The notes: generated from the sequence alone by a model not told the origin. Shown: positions 25,610-33,722, numbered from the stretch's first letter. The stretch: DNA of 64,000 nt from Sphingomonas sp. PP-CE-1G-424 (GCF_004341085.1 NZ_SLXW01000001.1:124001-188000); one strand, 5' to 3'. Program-made: numbers and translations.

Positions 25610-26194
25610 TCAGCGCTTCGACAACGCCGCCCCCGCAGGCCTGACCGCGCTCGGCGGACGCCGGGCATCGCGCCGCGCCAGCGCCATCGTCAGCGCCGCT
25701 GCGCCACGCGGCGTCATCGCCGCCAGCACCATCGCGGTCGAGCGTTCGCGCATGCGTTGCGCGACCCGCATCTGCACGTCGAGATCGAGCTGTTCGAGGA
25801 CCAGCGCCGCGGAGGCGGGCTTCATCGCCTGATAGATCCGCGCCAGATCGTCATATTGATCCGTCGGCGGCGTCGCCCCGGCCGGCGCGCCCGGCGAACT
25901 CGGCTGGGCAGGTGCCGCCGTTGCCGCGTCCTGTCGGCTGCCGGCATCCGCCTTGAGCCGCGCTTCGGTCGCGCGGACCGCCTGCTCGCGCATGTCGAGC
26001 GCGCGACCACGCCGCACCGCCGCCTGGTCGCGCGCGCCGAGATCGTCGGCGATCGCCACGCCCAGTCGCGAGCTGGCCGGCGATCCCGCCGCCTGCGCGC
26101 CGCTCGGCATCGCCGCCAGCCCGACGGCATTGCCGACCATCGCCACCGCCGCCGACGCCGCGGTCAGCATCAACAACGAAGGACGCCCGATCAT
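25610..26194 (-). CDS. motE: MotE-family periplasmic protein (MgtE-N-like domain)
   Basis: A 194-residue exported protein with an N-terminal signal/anchor (SLLMLTAASAAVAMVGNAVGLAA), a charged coiled stretch (about residues 50-85), a Pro/Ala linker, and a C-terminal MgtE-N-like helical repeat (YDDLARIYQAMKPASAALVLEQL...VLAAMTPRGAAALTMAL). MotE in rhizobia is a periplasmic chaperone of the motor protein MotC; whether that applies here is uncertain. It is the last gene of the fliL-fliM-DUF6468-motE operon; its start overlaps the preceding stop by four bases. Confidence 0.75.
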   Translation of the reverse strand: MIGRPSLLMLTAASAAVAMVGNAVGLAAMPSGAQAAGSPASSRLGVAIADDLGARDQAAVRRGRALDMREQAVRATEARLKADAGSRQDAATAAPAQPSSPGAPAGATPPTDQYDDLARIYQAMKPASAALVLEQLDLDVQMRVAQRMRERSTAMVLAAMTPRGAAALTMALARRDARRPPSAVRPAGAALSKR

Positions 26195-26559
26195 GCCCAG
26201 CCCCCTGCGTTGTGATCGGCGGCGCTATAGTCCCCGGTCTGCTGGCGACGCGCCGCATCGGCGGCGTCCGCCATGCGATCGGCGGACGCGTTGGCGATCC
26301 CGATCATCACCGTCAGTTCGTCGGCGATCGCCTTGCCCTCGGCCACCGCGCGCGCGCTGTGGGCGCATTCGCCCAGCGCATCGCGCAGTTCGGACAGGAC
26401 CATGCGCGCCTGCCCGGTCGAGCGGTCGAGCGCCTCGACCACATCGGCGATCGCGCCACCGCGCACCGCCTTCAGCGACCGCATCATCCGCACGCTCTGC
26501 ACCAGCACCGCCGCGCACAGGATGATCGTCGCGATGTTCGCGACCGTCGAAAAGTTCAT
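26191..26559 (-). CDS. DUF6468-like flagellar membrane protein
   Basis: A 122-residue protein with one N-terminal transmembrane helix (NFSTVANIATIILCAAVLVQSV) and a cytoplasmic helical remainder (ALDRSTGQARMVLSELRDALGECAHSARAVAEGKAIADELTVMIGIANASADRM). Small proteins of this shape follow fliM in many alphaproteobacterial flagellar operons (DUF6468). GGGGAG precedes the ATG, which overlaps the fliM stop (ATGA). Function unknown; a scaffold near the C-ring is a guess. Confidence 0.7.
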   Translation of the reverse strand: MNFSTVANIATIILCAAVLVQSVRMMRSLKAVRGGAIADVVEALDRSTGQARMVLSELRDALGECAHSARAVAEGKAIADELTVMIGIANASADRMADAADAARRQQTGDYSAADHNAGGWA

Positions 26560-27578
26560 GCGCCTGCTCCCCTGACGATATCGGTCGCGAGACGGACCGC
26601 GATATTGTTGCGACGTTGCCCGATCTGCGCGCTGCCGAGCGAAACCCCGCCGACCTGGATCCCGAGCAGGTCGTCGGGCCGCGTGCCGAGCGCGATCGTC
26701 CGGCCGACTTGCAGCGACCGGACATCGCCCAAGCTCATCGTCGCCTCGCCGAGCACGACGTCGACCGCGACCTCGGTCTTGCGCAATTCGGCCGCCATGT
26801 GCGCCCCCCAGACGTTTTCCGGGCCATCGGTATCGCCCATGAAGCGCTGGCCGAACCGGTAGCGAACCGACTCGATCGTCGCATACGGCAGCAGCACACT
26901 GAAACAGCCGCCGCGGCCGTCCATGTCGACGCGCAGCGTGGCGGCGGTACAGATGTTGGTCGGCCCGGCGATCGAGGCGAAGCGCGGACTCGTCTCGATC
27001 CGCTCGAGCTTCATCGTCGTCGCGACGATCGGTTGCAGCGCCGCACTGAGATCGGCGAGCGCGAGTTCGAGCATCCGCGACACCAGCCCGACTTCGATTC
27101 CGGTGAACGCGCGCCCGTCGATCATCGATCGGTTGCCGCTCTGGCGTCCGCCAAGCAGCGCATCGACCACCGAATAGATCAGGCTCGGCTCGACCGTGAT
27201 GAGGCCGTAGTTGCGCCACTCCTCGACGCGGAACACGCCGATCATCGCCGGCAGCGCGAGCCGGTTGACGAAATCGCCGAACCGGATCGAGCTCATGTCC
27301 TCAAGGCTGACGTCGATCGCGTCCGAGGTCAGGTTGCGCATCGACGTCGCGAAAGTCCGGACCAGCCGGTCGTACACGACCTCCAGCATCGGCAGCCGTT
27401 CATAGCTGATGACGTCGGATTCGATGACCGCCTTGAGGCCGCTGCGGGGTTTCTCGGGGCCGCCGGACGTGCCGAACAGCGCGTCGATGCCGGCCTGGTC
27501 GAACGCCGCGCCGCCAAGCTCCGCAGTCGGCGGGTCGGGCAGCGAAAAGTCTTCGAGGTCTTCGAAATCGTCGCTCAT
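26556..27578 (-). CDS. fliM: Flagellar motor switch protein FliM
   Basis: C-ring switch protein, 340 residues. The N-terminal part is acidic and contains DQAGIDALFG in place of the usual start, the segment that binds CheY-P. The CheC-like middle domain has GDFVNRLALPAMIGVFRVEEWRNYGLITVEPSLIYSVVDALLGG with the conserved GG. The C-terminal SpoA/FliN-like domain is VVLGEATMSLGDVRSLQVGRTIALG. It overlaps fliL upstream and DUF6468 downstream by four bases each. Confidence 0.93.
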   Translation of the reverse strand: MSDDFEDLEDFSLPDPPTAELGGAAFDQAGIDALFGTSGGPEKPRSGLKAVIESDVISYERLPMLEVVYDRLVRTFATSMRNLTSDAIDVSLEDMSSIRFGDFVNRLALPAMIGVFRVEEWRNYGLITVEPSLIYSVVDALLGGRQSGNRSMIDGRAFTGIEVGLVSRMLELALADLSAALQPIVATTMKLERIETSPRFASIAGPTNICTAATLRVDMDGRGGCFSVLLPYATIESVRYRFGQRFMGDTDGPENVWGAHMAAELRKTEVAVDVVLGEATMSLGDVRSLQVGRTIALGTRPDDLLGIQVGGVSLGSAQIGQRRNNIAVRLATDIVRGAGA

Positions 27579-28147
27579 TGCTGCACCAGATCCTGCACGA
27601 GGACGTCCTTCACCTTGTCTGCACCGATCGTCGTGCGCGCGCGGATCAGCAATTCTTCCTTGATCCGAAACACCGCCGCGGACCCGGACAGATCCTCGGG
27701 GCGCAGTTCGCGCAGGAACGGCTGATACGCGTCGAGCAACACCGGCAGATCGGTCTTCAGCGCCTCGACGTTCGATTTCGCGCCGGGGACGAGCATGACG
27801 TGGACCTTGAGGAAATGCGGAGCACCATCGGCCGAGCGCAAATTGACGAGCATCGGCGGAACATCGAGCGGCGCCGCCGCCTCGTGGCCCGCGCCCTCGC
27901 CCGAACCCTCACTGTCGGCGGTTTCGGTCTCGGCAGCGGCGCCATCATGCGCCGCCGCCGGCTTGCCGCCGAGCATCATATAGCCCGCGCCGCCACCGCC
28001 GAGCAGCAGCACGCCGCCGACCGCTGCGAGCACGATCATCTTCTTCTTGCCGCGCTTGGGTTTGGTTGCCGCGGCGACGGCGTCACCCTCGCCCGCATTG
28101 CCATCGGTGTCGTCACCGATGTCCTGCGCCGTTTCCTTAGTCGCCAC
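27575..28147 (-). CDS. fliL: Flagellar basal-body-associated protein FliL
   Basis: Single-span membrane protein surrounding the stator, 190 residues from the GTG. The transmembrane segment is KKKMIVLAAVGGVLLLGGGGAGYMML. The periplasmic FliL domain ends PLDVPPMLVNLRSADGAPHFLKVHVML...LPVLLDAYQPFLRELRPEDL...DVLVQDLVQQ. The start is uncertain: GTG 28147 has AAGGGG nine bases before it, while an in-frame TTG 65 bases upstream has GAGGGG at six. Both lie downstream of the promoter element at 28230. First gene of fliL-fliM-DUF6468-motE. Confidence 0.85.
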   Translation of the reverse strand: MATKETAQDIGDDTDGNAGEGDAVAAATKPKRGKKKMIVLAAVGGVLLLGGGGAGYMMLGGKPAAAHDGAAAETETADSEGSGEGAGHEAAAPLDVPPMLVNLRSADGAPHFLKVHVMLVPGAKSNVEALKTDLPVLLDAYQPFLRELRPEDLSGSAAVFRIKEELLIRARTTIGADKVKDVLVQDLVQQ

Positions 28148-28226
28148 GATCGTCGTCCCCTTGGTCCCGGCGCTGCCGGTGCTCGCGATTTCGAGGGGAA
28201 GCGCCAACCGGCACCCCTCGTACCAG

Positions 28227-28237
28227 CCTATTATAGG
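28227..28237. promoter_or_regulatory. Palindromic TCCTATAAT element shared by fliL and flgF
   Basis: CCTATTATAGG is a perfect inverted repeat. Toward fliL (-) it reads TCCTATAAT (28230-28238), matching the locus motif exactly; toward flgF (+) it reads GCCTATTAT. A single symmetric -10-like element may serve both divergent operons. Confidence 0.55.
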
Positions 28238-28267
28238 AGAGACGGCAGGCAGAATTTGCCTACCGGC

Positions 28268-28275
28268 GCCGATAA
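28268..28275 (+). promoter_or_regulatory. FliA-type -10 match before flgF
   Basis: GCCGATAA, the textbook sigma-28 -10 octamer, occurs once, 26 bp before the flgF start. Upstream GAATTT is a poor match to the sigma-28 -35. It shares CC and ATAA with the TCCTATAA motif. Confidence 0.35.
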
Positions 28276-28300
28276 TGCGGAAAATTTGGACCAGGCCCCG

Positions 28301-29044
28301 ATGGACATCTCCTCCTTTATATTGCTGAGCCAGGAGCAGGCGCTGCGTCGCCGCCTGGACGTCGCCGCCAACAACATGGCGAACATGAGCACCGCCGGGT
28401 TCAAGCGCGAACGCCCGGTGTTCCGCGAATTCGTCGAGCAGCAGAAGGAGAGCACGCCCGACATCACGCGGACGACCTCGTTCGTGCTCGACATGGGCGC
28501 GATGCACGACACCAGCGCGGGCGCGTTCCAGTCGACGGGCAACCCGCTCGACCTGATGATCGACGGCCCCGGCTATCTCTCGGTCGAGGCCCCCGATGGC
28601 GGCACCGCCTTCACGCGCGCGGGCTTCGTCAAGGTCAACGAGGCCGGCGAACTGACCAATGCGGGCGGCCAGCGCATTCTCGGCGAGGGCGGCAAGCCGA
28701 TCGCGGTCACGCCCGAGGATCTGCCGACGCTCTCGATCGGCAACGATGGCTCGGTCATGGGCAAGGCCGGCCCGGTCGGCCGGATCGCGGTGACCGTGTT
28801 CGACGACGAGCGCGGCGTCACCCCGCGCGGCGACGGGCTGATGACCGCCACCGGGGGGCGCGAACTGGCTGCCAACGAGACCAAGCTACGGACCGGCGGT
28901 ATCGAGGGATCGAACGTCGAGCCGATCGTCGAGACCACTTCGATGGTCGACATCCTGCGCGCCTACCAGACCAGCATGAAGATCTCGCAGGACATGGACG
29001 ACATGCGCAAACGCGCGATCGACCGCCTGTCGAAGCTCGGCTGA
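28301..29044 (+). CDS. flgF: Flagellar proximal rod protein FlgF
   Basis: Proximal rod subunit, 247 residues. The N-terminal rod signature is LRRRLDVAANNMANMSTAGFKRERPVF and the C-terminal one is GGIEGSNVEPIVETTSMVDILRAYQTSMKISQDMD. The middle carries the FlgE/F/G core (IDGPGYLSVEAPDGGTAFTRAGFVKVNEAGELTNAGGQRIL). No Sec signal, as expected for a type III export substrate. It is followed by flgG after 42 bases. Confidence 0.93.
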   Translation: MDISSFILLSQEQALRRRLDVAANNMANMSTAGFKRERPVFREFVEQQKESTPDITRTTSFVLDMGAMHDTSAGAFQSTGNPLDLMIDGPGYLSVEAPDGGTAFTRAGFVKVNEAGELTNAGGQRILGEGGKPIAVTPEDLPTLSIGNDGSVMGKAGPVGRIAVTVFDDERGVTPRGDGLMTATGGRELAANETKLRTGGIEGSNVEPIVETTSMVDILRAYQTSMKISQDMDDMRKRAIDRLSKLG

Positions 29045-29086
29045 CCTTCCCCTTAATCAACGCCAATTTCAGCAAAGGACCACGCG

Positions 29087-29875
29087 ATGCGCACTCTTTC
29101 GATCGCCAGCACCGGGATGCTGGCACAGCAGACCAACGTCGACGTCATCTCGAACAACATCGCCAACATGAACACCACCGGGTTCAAGCGCCAGCGCGCC
29201 GCGTTCCAGGACCTGCTGTATCAGCAGGAAACGCGCGCCGGCTCCTCGACCGACAGCAGCGGCACCGCGAAGATTCCGACCGGGATCCAGATCGGCTCGG
29301 GCGTGAAGACCGGCAGCGTCTACCGGATCACCGAACAGGGTGCGCCCAACCAGACCAGCAATCGCTACGATGTCGCGATCCAGGGCCGCGGCTATTTCCA
29401 GATGCAGCTGCCGAGCGGCGAGACCGGCTACACGCGCGACGGCTCGTTCCAGCTGTCCGACCAGGGCGAACTGGTGACCGCCGACGGCAACGCGGTCGAG
29501 CCGGGGATCACGATCCCGGCGGACGCGGTCGACGTCGCGATCTCGAAGACCGGACTGGTCCAGATCAAGGTGGCCGGTGCCGCCGAGATGCAGACCGTCG
29601 GTCAGCTCCAGCTCGCGACGTTCATCAACGAAGCCGGTCTCGAGGCGCAGGGCGGCAACGTCTTCACCGAGACCTCGGCCTCGGGCACCGCGACGATCGC
29701 CGCGCCGGGCGATCCCGGCTTCGGCACGACCATGCAGGGCTTCGTCGAAGCTTCGAACGTCAACCCGGTCTCGGAGATCACCGCGCTGATCACCGCGCAG
29801 CGTGCGTATGAGATGAACAGCCGCGTCGTGAAGACCGCCGACGAGATGCTGGCGACCTCCAGCCAGATGCGATGA
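29087..29875 (+). CDS. flgG: Flagellar distal rod protein FlgG
   Basis: Distal rod subunit, 262 residues, the usual length. It starts MRTLSIASTGMLAQQTNVDVISNNIANMNTTGFKRQRA and ends VEASNVNPVSEITALITAQRAYEMNSRVVKTADEML, both diagnostic of FlgG. The core has IQGRGYFQMQLPSGETGYTRDGSFQLSDQGELVTADG. AAAGGA lies upstream of the ATG. The stop overlaps flgA (ATGA). Confidence 0.95.
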   Translation: MRTLSIASTGMLAQQTNVDVISNNIANMNTTGFKRQRAAFQDLLYQQETRAGSSTDSSGTAKIPTGIQIGSGVKTGSVYRITEQGAPNQTSNRYDVAIQGRGYFQMQLPSGETGYTRDGSFQLSDQGELVTADGNAVEPGITIPADAVDVAISKTGLVQIKVAGAAEMQTVGQLQLATFINEAGLEAQGGNVFTETSASGTATIAAPGDPGFGTTMQGFVEASNVNPVSEITALITAQRAYEMNSRVVKTADEMLATSSQMR

Positions 29876-30336
29876 TCGCCATGCGCTTCCGCACCGCGAC
29901 GATCGTCGTCCTCGCCGGCCTCGGCCTCGCGGTTCCGGTCATGGCCGCGGCCGAACCGGTCGCGACGTCGGTCCTGTCGCACGCCGTCGCGCGCGGCGAC
30001 ATCCTCGCCGCCACCGACTTCGAGGCGCAGCCCCGCCCCCCCGGCTACGCGATCGGTGCGATCGCACCCGATGTCGCCGCTGGCCGTGAGGCTGCGCGGA
30101 ACCTGGTTGCCGGCGCGGTGGTGCGCGCGGGGGACGTGGTCGCGCCGCGGCTCGTCCGACGCGGCGATCCGGTGACGATCAACCTGCGCAGTCGCGGGCT
30201 CGTCATTGCCACGACCGGCCGTGCGCTGTCGGCGGGCGGGATGGGCGATCTCGTCCGCGTCGTCGCGCAGTCGACCAACCGCACGTTCGACGCAACCGTC
30301 GAGGGCTCCGGGGCCGTGCACGTCCCCCTGCCCTGA
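29872..30336 (+). CDS. flgA: Flagellar P-ring assembly chaperone FlgA
   Basis: Periplasmic chaperone for FlgI, 154 residues: a Sec signal (TATIVVLAGLGLAVPVMAAAEP) then a SAF-type domain (AVARGDILAATDFEAQ...LVAGAVVRAGDVVAPRLVRRGDPVTINLRSRGLVIATTGRALSAGGMGDLVRVVAQSTNRTFDATVEG). The ATG at 29872 overlaps the flgG stop; the in-frame ATG at 29881 is equally possible. Its client FlgI is not encoded in this window. Confidence 0.9.
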   Translation: MIAMRFRTATIVVLAGLGLAVPVMAAAEPVATSVLSHAVARGDILAATDFEAQPRPPGYAIGAIAPDVAAGREAARNLVAGAVVRAGDVVAPRLVRRGDPVTINLRSRGLVIATTGRALSAGGMGDLVRVVAQSTNRTFDATVEGSGAVHVPLP

Positions 30337-30390
30337 TCGGCGGCCCTGAGCCGCTCTCCTTTCCTGCCGAGCTTTCTTCCGGAGACCTCC

Positions 30391-31173
30391 ATGTTTTCCC
30401 CTATTCTGAAACCCGTGCTGACGCTTGCCGGCCTCACGCTCGCGGTCACGACATTGTCCGGTTGCGGCGCGGTCGGACGCCTCAAGGAAGTCGGCAAGGC
30501 GCCGACCTTTACCGAGGCGCTGCCCGTCGACAGCCCGCCGATCGAGGATTCGCTCGGCCGATCGACGCCGCACGTGATCGGCGGGCGAACGGCGGCAGTG
30601 GCGACATCCGCCCCCAACGCGTCGCTGTTCCGCGCCGGCGCGGGCGCGTTCCTCGGCGATCAGCGCGCCTCGCGTGCGGGCGACATCCTGACGGTGCGGA
30701 TCAACGTCGCTGACAAGGCAGTGGTCGGCAACACCACCGCGCGCAGCCAGGGCGGGTCCGAATCCGCCGGTCTGTCGGCGCTGCTCGGGCTGCAGGCTCC
30801 GCTCGCGAAAATCCTGCCGGGATCGGTCGATCCGGCCAAGCTGGTCGCAGGCGACTCCGCCTCGAAGTTCAACGGCAGCGGCAACATCAGCCGCAGCGAG
30901 ACGATCAACATGACGATGTCGGCGATGGTCACCGATGTGCTGCCCAACGGCAATCTGGTGATCCGCGGCCGACAGCAGATCCGCGTGAACTACGAACTGC
31001 GCGAACTGATCGTGACGGGCATCGTGCGTCCGCAGGATATCGCCCGCGACGACAGTATTCGCCATACCCAGATCGCCGAGGCCCAGATCAGCTATGGCGG
31101 CCGTGGCCAGCTCAGCAGTGCGCAGCAGGCCCGCTGGGGCCAGCAGATCTACGACGCGCTGTTTCCGTTCTGA
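30391..31173 (+). CDS. flgH: Flagellar L-ring lipoprotein FlgH
   Basis: Outer-membrane L-ring subunit, 260 residues, slightly longer than the enterobacterial protein. The signal ends in a lipobox (TTLSGC, Cys at about residue 26). Conserved FlgH features are LFRAGAGAFLGDQRASRAGDILTVRINVADKAVV, NGSGNISRSETINMTMSAMVTDVLPNGNLVIRGRQQIRVNYELRELIVTGIVRPQDI and ISYGGRGQLSSAQQARWGQQIYDALFPF. Last gene of flgF-G-A-H. Confidence 0.95.
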   Translation: MFSPILKPVLTLAGLTLAVTTLSGCGAVGRLKEVGKAPTFTEALPVDSPPIEDSLGRSTPHVIGGRTAAVATSAPNASLFRAGAGAFLGDQRASRAGDILTVRINVADKAVVGNTTARSQGGSESAGLSALLGLQAPLAKILPGSVDPAKLVAGDSASKFNGSGNISRSETINMTMSAMVTDVLPNGNLVIRGRQQIRVNYELRELIVTGIVRPQDIARDDSIRHTQIAEAQISYGGRGQLSSAQQARWGQQIYDALFPF

Positions 31174-31186
31174 ACCCGCGCGGTGG

Positions 31187-31203
31187 CTAACCTTTCGTTA
31201 ACC
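31187..31203 (+). promoter_or_regulatory. CtrA-like site upstream of flagellin
   Basis: CTAA-N7-TTAACC matches the TTAA-N7-TTAA CtrA box with one mismatch, about 140 bp before the flagellin start and just after flgH. CtrA controls motility in several alphaproteobacteria; use here is inferred. Confidence 0.35.
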
Positions 31204-31262
31204 ACCAAATTTCCGACAAGCCCGACCGAACTCTCGAATTTTTTCCCAGAATAAAGAACCGG

Positions 31263-31300
31263 CCTCGCACCGAGGCTGTCGAGGACCGGCGAACCGGTCC
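31263..31300 (+). promoter_or_regulatory. Flagellin mRNA leader with two hairpins
   Basis: The 170-bp leader contains CCTCG-CAC-CGAGG (31263-31275) and GGACCGG-CGAA-CCGGTCC (31283-31300), the latter a perfect 7-bp stem with a four-base loop. FlbT of Caulobacter binds the flagellin 5' leader; since flbT and flaF are both in this window, these stems are candidate targets. Confidence 0.4.
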
Positions 31301-31343
31301 ACGTCGGCAGAAGCCAGCGTATTTATTCCAGAAGGAAATCATC

Positions 31344-32225
31344 ATGGCATTGTCCGTCAACACCAACTCTGGCGCAATGGCAGCCCTCCAGGCTCTCAAC
31401 GCGACCAGCAAGGGTCTCGCCACCGTTCAGAACCGCATCAACAGCGGCCTGAACGTCAGCTCGACCAAGGACGATTCGGCAGCTTTCACCATCGCACAGG
31501 GCCTTCGTGGCGATCTGGGCGGTCTGAAGGCGGTCAGCTCGTCGCTCAGCCGGGCGAAGAGCGTTACCGACGTGGCTGTCGCAGGGGCGGAGCAGATCTC
31601 GGACGTGGTCAACCAGATGAAGACGCTTGCCAAGCAGGCGTCGGATGACGGCATCTCGACCGATACGCGCTCTGCTTACAACAAGGACTTCAAGGCCCTT
31701 CGCGATCAGATCACCACGATCGTCAACTCGTCCGAGTTCAACGGCACCAACCTGCTGAAGAGCAGCGGTGGCGCAGTCAGCGCACTTCAGTCGCTGTCGA
31801 ATACCGCAACGGGCAGCGGCACGTCGTACACCCCCGACACGTTGTCGATTGCCAACCAGGGTCTGGATCTGGCGACGACCGAGACTCAGTCGACCGGCGC
31901 CGGTACCGGCACGCTCGGCCAGAACTCGGAGCTGACCGATTCGGCAACGTCCAAGAAGATGGTCGATACCCTCGATACACTGAGCAAGTCGCTTAACGGC
32001 AAGCTCAGCGATCTGGGTTCGGCATCGCGCAAGATCGACGCCCAGACGACGTTCACCAGCAAGCTGTCGGACACCATCGAAAGCGGCATCGGCAATCTCG
32101 TCGATGCGGATCTGGCCAAGGAATCGGCGAAGCTTCAGGCATTGCAGGTCAAGCAGCAGCTTGGCGTGCAGGCTCTGTCGATCGCCAACCAGGCGCCGCA
32201 GACCATCACGTCGCTCTTCCGGTAA
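31344..32225 (+). CDS. fliC: Flagellin
   Basis: Filament subunit of 293 residues, a short flagellin typical of alphaproteobacteria. D0/D1 helices at both ends are clear: SVNTNSGAMAALQALNATSKGL...VQNRINSGLNVSSTKDDSAAFTIAQGLRGD at the N-terminus and DADLAKESAKLQALQVKQQLGVQALSIANQAPQTITSLFR at the C-terminus. The central variable domain is small and Ser/Thr-rich, offering glycosylation sites. AGAAGGAA precedes the ATG. Codon use is less extreme in GC3 than in neighbours, consistent with high expression. It is followed by its own terminator, so it is transcribed separately. Confidence 0.96.
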   Translation: MALSVNTNSGAMAALQALNATSKGLATVQNRINSGLNVSSTKDDSAAFTIAQGLRGDLGGLKAVSSSLSRAKSVTDVAVAGAEQISDVVNQMKTLAKQASDDGISTDTRSAYNKDFKALRDQITTIVNSSEFNGTNLLKSSGGAVSALQSLSNTATGSGTSYTPDTLSIANQGLDLATTETQSTGAGTGTLGQNSELTDSATSKKMVDTLDTLSKSLNGKLSDLGSASRKIDAQTTFTSKLSDTIESGIGNLVDADLAKESAKLQALQVKQQLGVQALSIANQAPQTITSLFR

Positions 32226-32277
32226 AACGGGAGCGGGCGCCTCGTCGGCACCCCCAAACCGTCGGCGGGCTACCGGG

Positions 32278-32312
32278 AACCGGGATCGGCGAAAGTCGGT
32301 CCCGGTTTTTTT
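32278..32312 (+). terminator. Flagellin intrinsic terminator
   Basis: AACCGGGA and TCCCGGTT form a stem around a 14-base loop, followed by a T run, 50 bp after the flagellin stop. Confidence 0.8.
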
Positions 32313-32509
32313 CGTAACGTTTCATTGTGTTACTCGAACGTCACAACCCGACATTAAAATCGTATTACGTATAACTACCTAATTTCCGTCAAACCCATTT
32401 TGCTGCATATCTCGAACAACATTGAGTATTTCTAGTGACATACGCGTAAAAGCAAGGGTTCAAACGTGACGGTACAATACAGGCATCCGGCTTGCGGATC
32501 GGATCGATC

Positions 32510-32884
32510 GTGAACAACGCGCTCTATGAGCTGCGGTGCCAGCTGAACATCGACGACGCGTCGGCGCTGTGGGATGCCGCGGCGGCCAAGGCGATGACCT
32601 ATCCGGACACGACGCCCGAGACCGTCGTCGAGATGATCGGCCCGCGCGAGGATCCCGAAATCGCGGAGTGCCTGCTGCTCCTGCTGCAACCGTCGGTGGC
32701 GGGATGCGACCTCGTCACGCTGAGCTGCGACTCGGTTGGTGCCGCAATTCCCGTACCGACCGCCGAGATCAAACCGCGGACCGCCACTGTGGCGATCGGC
32801 GCCGTCCGGCCGCCGCCGTTCCTGCGTACCTGGAATACGCGGGTCGCAGCGGAGCTTTCCCGCGCCGTCCGCATCGCCGAGTAA
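32510..32884 (+). CDS. Hypothetical protein after flagellin
   Basis: A protein of about 124 residues from a GTG (an in-frame TTG lies six codons upstream). I do not recognise it. It is soluble, with an N-terminal NNALYELRCQLNIDDASALWDAA helix, an acidic central helix (EDPEIAECLLLLLQPSVAG) containing two cysteines, and a proline-rich C-terminal third. The ~200 bp before it are AT-rich with a TACAAT at 32473 that may be its -10. Start and reality both have some doubt, but its position among flagellar genes and coding-type composition support it. Confidence 0.5.
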   Translation: MNNALYELRCQLNIDDASALWDAAAAKAMTYPDTTPETVVEMIGPREDPEIAECLLLLLQPSVAGCDLVTLSCDSVGAAIPVPTAEIKPRTATVAIGAVRPPPFLRTWNTRVAAELSRAVRIAE

Positions 32885-32935
32885 CCCGGTCCCAGCTTCG
32901 ACCCCAATTTCGACCGCCCGCCTGCGCCGAACGGC

Positions 32936-33349
32936 TCAGGCGGGGCGGGCCGATACTTCGACCACCAGCACGCTTGCGACATCCGGGTTCCGCCCGCGCA
33001 ACACACGCGTCATGTCCTGCGCCAATCGCGCGACATCGACCGGTTTGTAGGGCGAGGCGCGAAGCCGTGCGAACTCGCTCGCAGACGCAAGCGCACTCTC
33101 GCGAAGGCTCGGAATCGCGGCCTTCAGGCGCGCCGCCGCCGTGACGTCCGCCGCCCTCAGCACGATCTTGATCTTGAGCCGGCCATCCGCGCGATCGCCG
33201 TCGATGATCGGCACGACCAGTTCGGGCATCGCCACGAACGTCGCATCCATCGCCGGCTGCGACTCGCCTTCCGACGCCGACGCGCCGGTTGCCGCGACGA
33301 TCGCCACGGCGGCCGCAGCGATGTGCAGAAGGGAACGGAACGCAGCCAT
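32936..33349 (-). CDS. Exported FliL-like protein
   Basis: A 137-residue protein with a signal peptide (AAFRSLLHIAAAAVAIVAATGASA) and one domain: FVAMPELVVPIIDGDRADGRLKIKIVLRAADVTAAARLKAAIPSLRESALASASEFARL...VARLAQDMTRVL...VASVLVVEV. The pattern (conserved valine-proline strand, DGRL, then xxLPxLRxA helix) parallels the FliL-like protein at 24381-24824. The start at 33349 is favoured over 33388 by AGGA six bases upstream. Likely periplasmic, perhaps stator- or basal-body-associated. Function inferred only. Confidence 0.55.
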   Translation of the reverse strand: MAAFRSLLHIAAAAVAIVAATGASASEGESQPAMDATFVAMPELVVPIIDGDRADGRLKIKIVLRAADVTAAARLKAAIPSLRESALASASEFARLRASPYKPVDVARLAQDMTRVLRGRNPDVASVLVVEVSARPA

Positions 33350-33425
33350 CGAAAATCCTACTCGCAACGCATAGCCCGCCAACAGCATGTTTCGCGCGGG
33401 ACGACGCCCCTCGGTAGCTCAGACA

Positions 33426-33434
33426 TCCTATAAT
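33426..33434 (+). promoter_or_regulatory. TCCTATAA-type promoter element
   Basis: TCCTATAAT, an exact copy of the motif, lies 28 bp before the ATG at 33462. Its position argues against using the in-frame ATGs at 33387 and 33438, because they would be upstream of or at the transcript start. Confidence 0.65.
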
Positions 33435-33461
33435 TGGATGAAGATAAGGGACGTTTACGCC

Positions 33462-33722
33462 ATGAGCCAAGATCAGAAACCCGGAAAGGTCCGACTGCTC
33501 GACGCCAGCGGCGAGCAGTCCCGGCGTCGCGGCGACACGCCGCCGATCGTCATCGACGGCACCGCTGCAGGAACAGCCGCCGCGTCGCCGGCCCCGCTGC
33601 CCGTCGCGACATCCGGCGCGCTGGCGTCGGCGATGACCAACCGTGCCGGCATAATCCTGGCGCTGTTGTTCGTGCTGGGATGTGGTGCTGGTGGTGCGGC
33701 TGTCGCGGTGTTCTTCGCGTGA
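33462..33722 (+). CDS. Small single-span membrane protein
   Basis: An 86-residue protein: a charged N-terminal half (QDQKPGKVRLLDASGEQSRRRGDTPPIVIDG), an Ala/Pro linker, and a C-terminal hydrophobic helix (AGIILALLFVLGCGAGGAAVAVFFA). It has its own flagellar-type promoter element and is coupled by GTGA to the following helical-repeat protein, suggesting a membrane anchor for that protein. No family recognised. Confidence 0.6.
   Translation: MSQDQKPGKVRLLDASGEQSRRRGDTPPIVIDGTAAGTAAASPAPLPVATSGALASAMTNRAGIILALLFVLGCGAGGAAVAVFFA

Noticed and set aside
30394..30405. CCCCTATTC near the flgH start as another promoter element
   Set aside because: It lies inside the flgH coding sequence just after the ATG, and lacks the ATAA core, so it is probably chance.
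32313..32491. Possible small gene or RNA after flagellin
   Set aside because: AT-rich with scattered short frames but no convincing start, stem or conserved pattern; at most the promoter of the next gene.
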